From positions 1 to 14,384 of the forward strand of contig CADBQK010000057.1 of assembly GCA_902796775.1 (NCBI GenBank): a stretch of 14,384 bases of DNA, given 5' to 3'. This DNA is from an uncultured Lachnospiraceae bacterium. Lineage in GTDB: Bacteria; Bacillota_A; Clostridia; Lachnospirales; Lachnospiraceae. The translations under genes were made by a program, and so were the position numbers. A model generated the notes under the pieces. That model worked only from the letters and a program-made list of their open reading frames with translations. It had not been told where the DNA came from and searched no databases. Below are positions 12,661 through 14,384 of this stretch, piece by piece (position 1 is the stretch's first letter; every line of letters starts with the position of its first letter).

Positions 12661-13794
12661 TTACTCAAAATCGTTCTGTGCTGTGTTTTTCATGGCCGGG
12701 CGCTTGTCCGACCGGGGCACGAGGACGGGCTTGCCGTCCGGTTTGTAGGTGAGGCTGCCCAGCAGCTCTTCGAAACGCTTCTTGCCAAGCATCGAAGTCA
12801 TGGCCGTGACGCCCAGGATTTTCCTCTCCCAGGGGTCGAAGCCGGCAGCCTCCACGGCTTTCGCAACGTCCGCTTCATTGGTATATTTCCGGTTGCTCCT
12901 GCCGGCTACCACTTTGAAATGCTCATACTCGGTGCCGGACAGGGCCTGCGCCAGGGCGTACTCCTTGACATCGTTCGCCCACTCGGTCAGGCGGTCCACC
13001 ATCATCAGGATGGCGTCGATCTCATGGTCCTCAAGCTCCGCGGGCATCTCAAAGTCGTACTTCGCCGCCTGGAGGTTATACTCGGCGCGCTTGCGGCACG
13101 TGGCTTTAACCTTGCAGAACCTGCAATGGTCCCCGGCTTTGAACTCGCCCTTGCCCTCCAGCGCAAGCGCGGCTACGGGAGCCAGCACTTCATCCGCCCA
13201 GCGCAGCAGGTCTTCCTTGCTCATGACGTACTCGCTGACGTTCTCGCGCCGGGGCTGGTAGATGGCCATCTTCACGGTGCCGATGTCGTAAATGCCGTCG
13301 AACATCTCCAAGACGCCGAGGCAGTAGCACATGAGCTGCGGGTTCCCTCCGAACTCCTCCGATGAGGCGCTTACGGGGACGCCCAGGCCGTGCTTGTAGT
13401 CGATGACCTCAGCCGTGCCGTCAGACAGGATGATGCAGTCTGCCGTGCCGCCGCACCCGGGAACCCACCGGGAGATATCGACCCTCTGCTCTACATACAC
13501 CCTCGGGTCCGGGCAGGAGGCTTTGGCCTTTTCGTACTCTTCCATCACGAAGCCGGCGTACCCCTCGGCGCAGGACTGCATCTCGGCGTCATAGTAGTCG
13601 AGGTTCCCGGTAGGGTCTTTCACGCTGCGCCCCAAGGCCTTTTCGACCATGTAGGCGCACAGCTCATGGGCGCAGGTGCCTTCCGCGGCGTACGGGCTAG
13701 GCTGTTCCTCCGCTTTCTCGCAGAGCCTGAGGCTCGGCGGGCAGTTCAGGATGCGGTGGCTGGCGGACGGGGAGAAAACGGAATGCGTGCTCAC
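12661..13794 (-). CDS. DUF2800 family RecB/Cas4-like nuclease
   Basis: 377 residues with the PD-(D/E)xK nuclease pattern of the DUF2800 family: HELC (43-46), GGTAD (115-119, D119), EVIDYKHG (129-136, D132 and K134) and QLMCY (153-157). A cysteine group C224, C227 and C233, together with C18 near the start, matches the iron-sulphur binding arrangement of Cas4 and AddB. The probable role is a DNA end-processing exonuclease acting with the DUF2815 protein in phage replication or recombination. It begins with GTG at 13794, overlapping the TGA of the upstream gene (GTGA), which indicates coupled translation; no other start lies near. It ends 13 bases before the DUF2815 start. The residues named are visible; the iron-sulphur cluster is inferred. 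Confidence 0.88.
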   Translation of the reverse strand: MSTHSVFSPSASHRILNCPPSLRLCEKAEEQPSPYAAEGTCAHELCAYMVEKALGRSVKDPTGNLDYYDAEMQSCAEGYAGFVMEEYEKAKASCPDPRVYVEQRVDISRWVPGCGGTADCIILSDGTAEVIDYKHGLGVPVSASSEEFGGNPQLMCYCLGVLEMFDGIYDIGTVKMAIYQPRRENVSEYVMSKEDLLRWADEVLAPVAALALEGKGEFKAGDHCRFCKVKATCRKRAEYNLQAAKYDFEMPAELEDHEIDAILMMVDRLTEWANDVKEYALAQALSGTEYEHFKVVAGRSNRKYTNEADVAKAVEAAGFDPWERKILGVTAMTSMLGKKRFEELLGSLTYKPDGKPVLVPRSDKRPAMKNTAQNDFE

Positions 13795-14111
13795 GTCATC
13801 GCCTCCAGCTCCGCCATCAGCGCGGGATAGTCGCTTTCGCTGACTGCGCTCAGCTTGTCCGCGCCGTACCTGCCGATCAGCTCCCTGATCTGCTCGGTAT
13901 ACCCGGCGTGCGACTTCGCTGAGAAAGCCTTCCTCACTTCAGTGAAGGTGTAGCTTTTTGCGGCGGGCAACTCTTCTGCCGGGGGCGCCGGTTCGGCCGT
14001 CGCCGTTTCGCCAGAGAGCATCTCCCTGATCGCTCTCGCCGTCATCGCCAGCTTTTCTCCGCAGGCGATCATGTCGTCCAGCGCCTGCGACAGTTCGCTC
14101 ATCTTGCTCAC
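13791..14111 (-). CDS. 106-aa phage early protein of unknown function
   Basis: A short protein with an N-terminal coiled helix (ELSQALDDMIACGEKLAMTARAI, about 5-27), a Pro/Ala-rich linker with PAPPAEELPAA, and a C-terminal helical domain, TFTEVRKAF then IRELIGRYGADKLSAV (about 55-90). Similar proteins in Firmicutes phages, always next to DUF2800 genes, often carry doubtful names such as rRNA biogenesis protein Rrp5; I would not use that name. The C-terminal domain has the look of a small DNA- or protein-binding helical unit. GAGGAGG stands five bases before GTG 14111; ATG 14102 is a poorer choice at 14 bases. Its last base triplet overlaps the nuclease start. Confidence 0.8.
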   Translation of the reverse strand: MSKMSELSQALDDMIACGEKLAMTARAIREMLSGETATAEPAPPAEELPAAKSYTFTEVRKAFSAKSHAGYTEQIRELIGRYGADKLSAVSESDYPALMAELEAMT

Positions 14112-14123
14112 GTTTTCCTCCTC

Positions 14124-14270
14124 TCAGCTCTCCGCATGGAGGGCTTTTTCATTTTCCAGCTGTTTCCTCAGTTTCTCCGCGAGGCGCTTCGCCACAACGC
14201 TGATGGCGATGAGGGTGTCGATCAGCTCCTCGTCTGCGCGGTCCCCGCCGGGCGGCCTGTTGTTGGCCAT
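14124..14270 (-). CDS. 48-aa small protein of the replication operon
   Basis: A short gene with an excellent ribosome site (AAGGAGG, eight bases before ATG 14270) and a helical, charged product: a Pro/Gly-rich start (MANNRPPGGD) followed by one long amphipathic helix, about residues 11-47 (EELIDTLIAISVVAKRLAEK). It ends 12 bases before the next gene. Phage early operons commonly have such small proteins before DUF2800 genes. No function can be read; a helix of this kind suggests a dimerising or partner-binding protein. Confidence 0.65.
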   Translation of the reverse strand: MANNRPPGGDRADEELIDTLIAISVVAKRLAEKLRKQLENEKALHAES

Positions 14271-14315
14271 TGCCCCTTCCTCCTTTCCGAGAAGCCTGCC
14301 GGCCTCTCCGGTTCC

Positions 14316-14384
14316 TTAAAGAGAAGGGCGGGGCGTTTTGCCGAAAACCTTCTGGACTTTTTTGACTGAAGAAAACCCGCCGTC
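14316..14384 (-). CDS. 3' end of a gene running in from the right edge
   Basis: On the minus strand one frame is open from the window edge to a TAA at 14316-14318, giving the 22-residue C-terminal fragment DGGFSSVKKVQKVFGKTPRP plus SL. Its position, 45 bases before the next start and on the same strand, fits the preceding gene of the replication operon. Two other frames are also open here, so this is tentative; no function can be given. Confidence 0.3.
   Translation of the reverse strand, partial: DGGFSSVKKVQKVFGKTPRPSL

Noticed and set aside
12081..13365. Plus-strand open frames of 223 and 254 codons opposite the DUF2815 and DUF2800 genes
   Set aside because: Same reason: mirror frames of well supported minus-strand genes.
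14287..14311. Imperfect hairpin (GAGAAGCC / GGCCTCTC) before the 48-aa gene
   Set aside because: It has a mismatch in the stem and no T run, and overlaps the ribosome site region; not strong enough to call.
1..14384. CRISPR array, tRNA, rRNA, insertion sequence ends or integrase
   Set aside because: I looked for regularly spaced repeats, cloverleaf-type segments, terminal inverted repeats and recombinase motifs and saw none in the window.

Overview
The window looks like an accessory region, probably a prophage or related integrated element, of a Firmicutes (Clostridia-type) bacterium. Three things support this: strong AGGAGG-type ribosome binding sites before almost every gene, sigma-A-like promoters, and a phage replication module (DUF2800 / DUF2815 / family A polymerase) typical of Firmicutes phages. 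No ribosomal, tRNA or core-metabolism gene is visible, so the genus cannot be named.

Left part (1-2220, + strand): after about 280 non-coding bases comes an XRE-type repressor (279-602), then an ImmA/IrrE-type zinc metallopeptidase (622-1212). This is the classic pair in which the peptidase can remove the repressor. A hairpin terminator (1221-1270) closes the pair. A strong extended -10 promoter (1323-1351) then drives a small odd protein with a second HELGH zinc motif (1426-1875) and an 87-aa protein of unknown function (1894-2157). A second terminator lies at 2184-2220.

Middle part (2311-9423, + strand, clearly more A/T-rich): a complete-looking restriction-modification operon behind a promoter (2334-2362) with tandem 10-bp repeats upstream. 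In order it has an excisionase/MerR-like 63-aa DNA-binding protein, two different C5-cytosine methyltransferases, a 303-aa protein without a recognisable domain, a McrB-like AAA+ motor (758 aa), and a LlaJI-family PD-(D/E)xK nuclease. The layout resembles the multi-gene BsuMI and LlaJI systems, where two methylases protect the site and a McrB-like motor plus a nuclease cut it. The nuclease reading frame is interrupted by two in-frame stop codons 21 bases apart (TAG at 8653, TAA at 8674), with family-like sequence continuing in the same frame on both sides. It is therefore either a fresh pseudogene, leaving an orphan methylation system, or a nuclease made as two polypeptides by reinitiation. 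This is the most interesting point of the window.

Right part (9469-14384, - strand, G/C-rich): a phage DNA replication operon read right to left: the end of an unknown gene, a 48-aa protein, a 106-aa protein, a DUF2800 RecB/Cas4-like nuclease, a DUF2815 single-stranded DNA-binding protein, a small membrane protein, a 110-aa unknown protein, and a family A DNA polymerase with its 3'-5' exonuclease domain. Several junctions overlap (translational coupling), and two long perfect hairpins sit between genes. The polymerase gene ends only 45 bases from the end of the restriction cassette, tail to tail, and a sharp change in base composition at this junction suggests the cassette was acquired as a unit.
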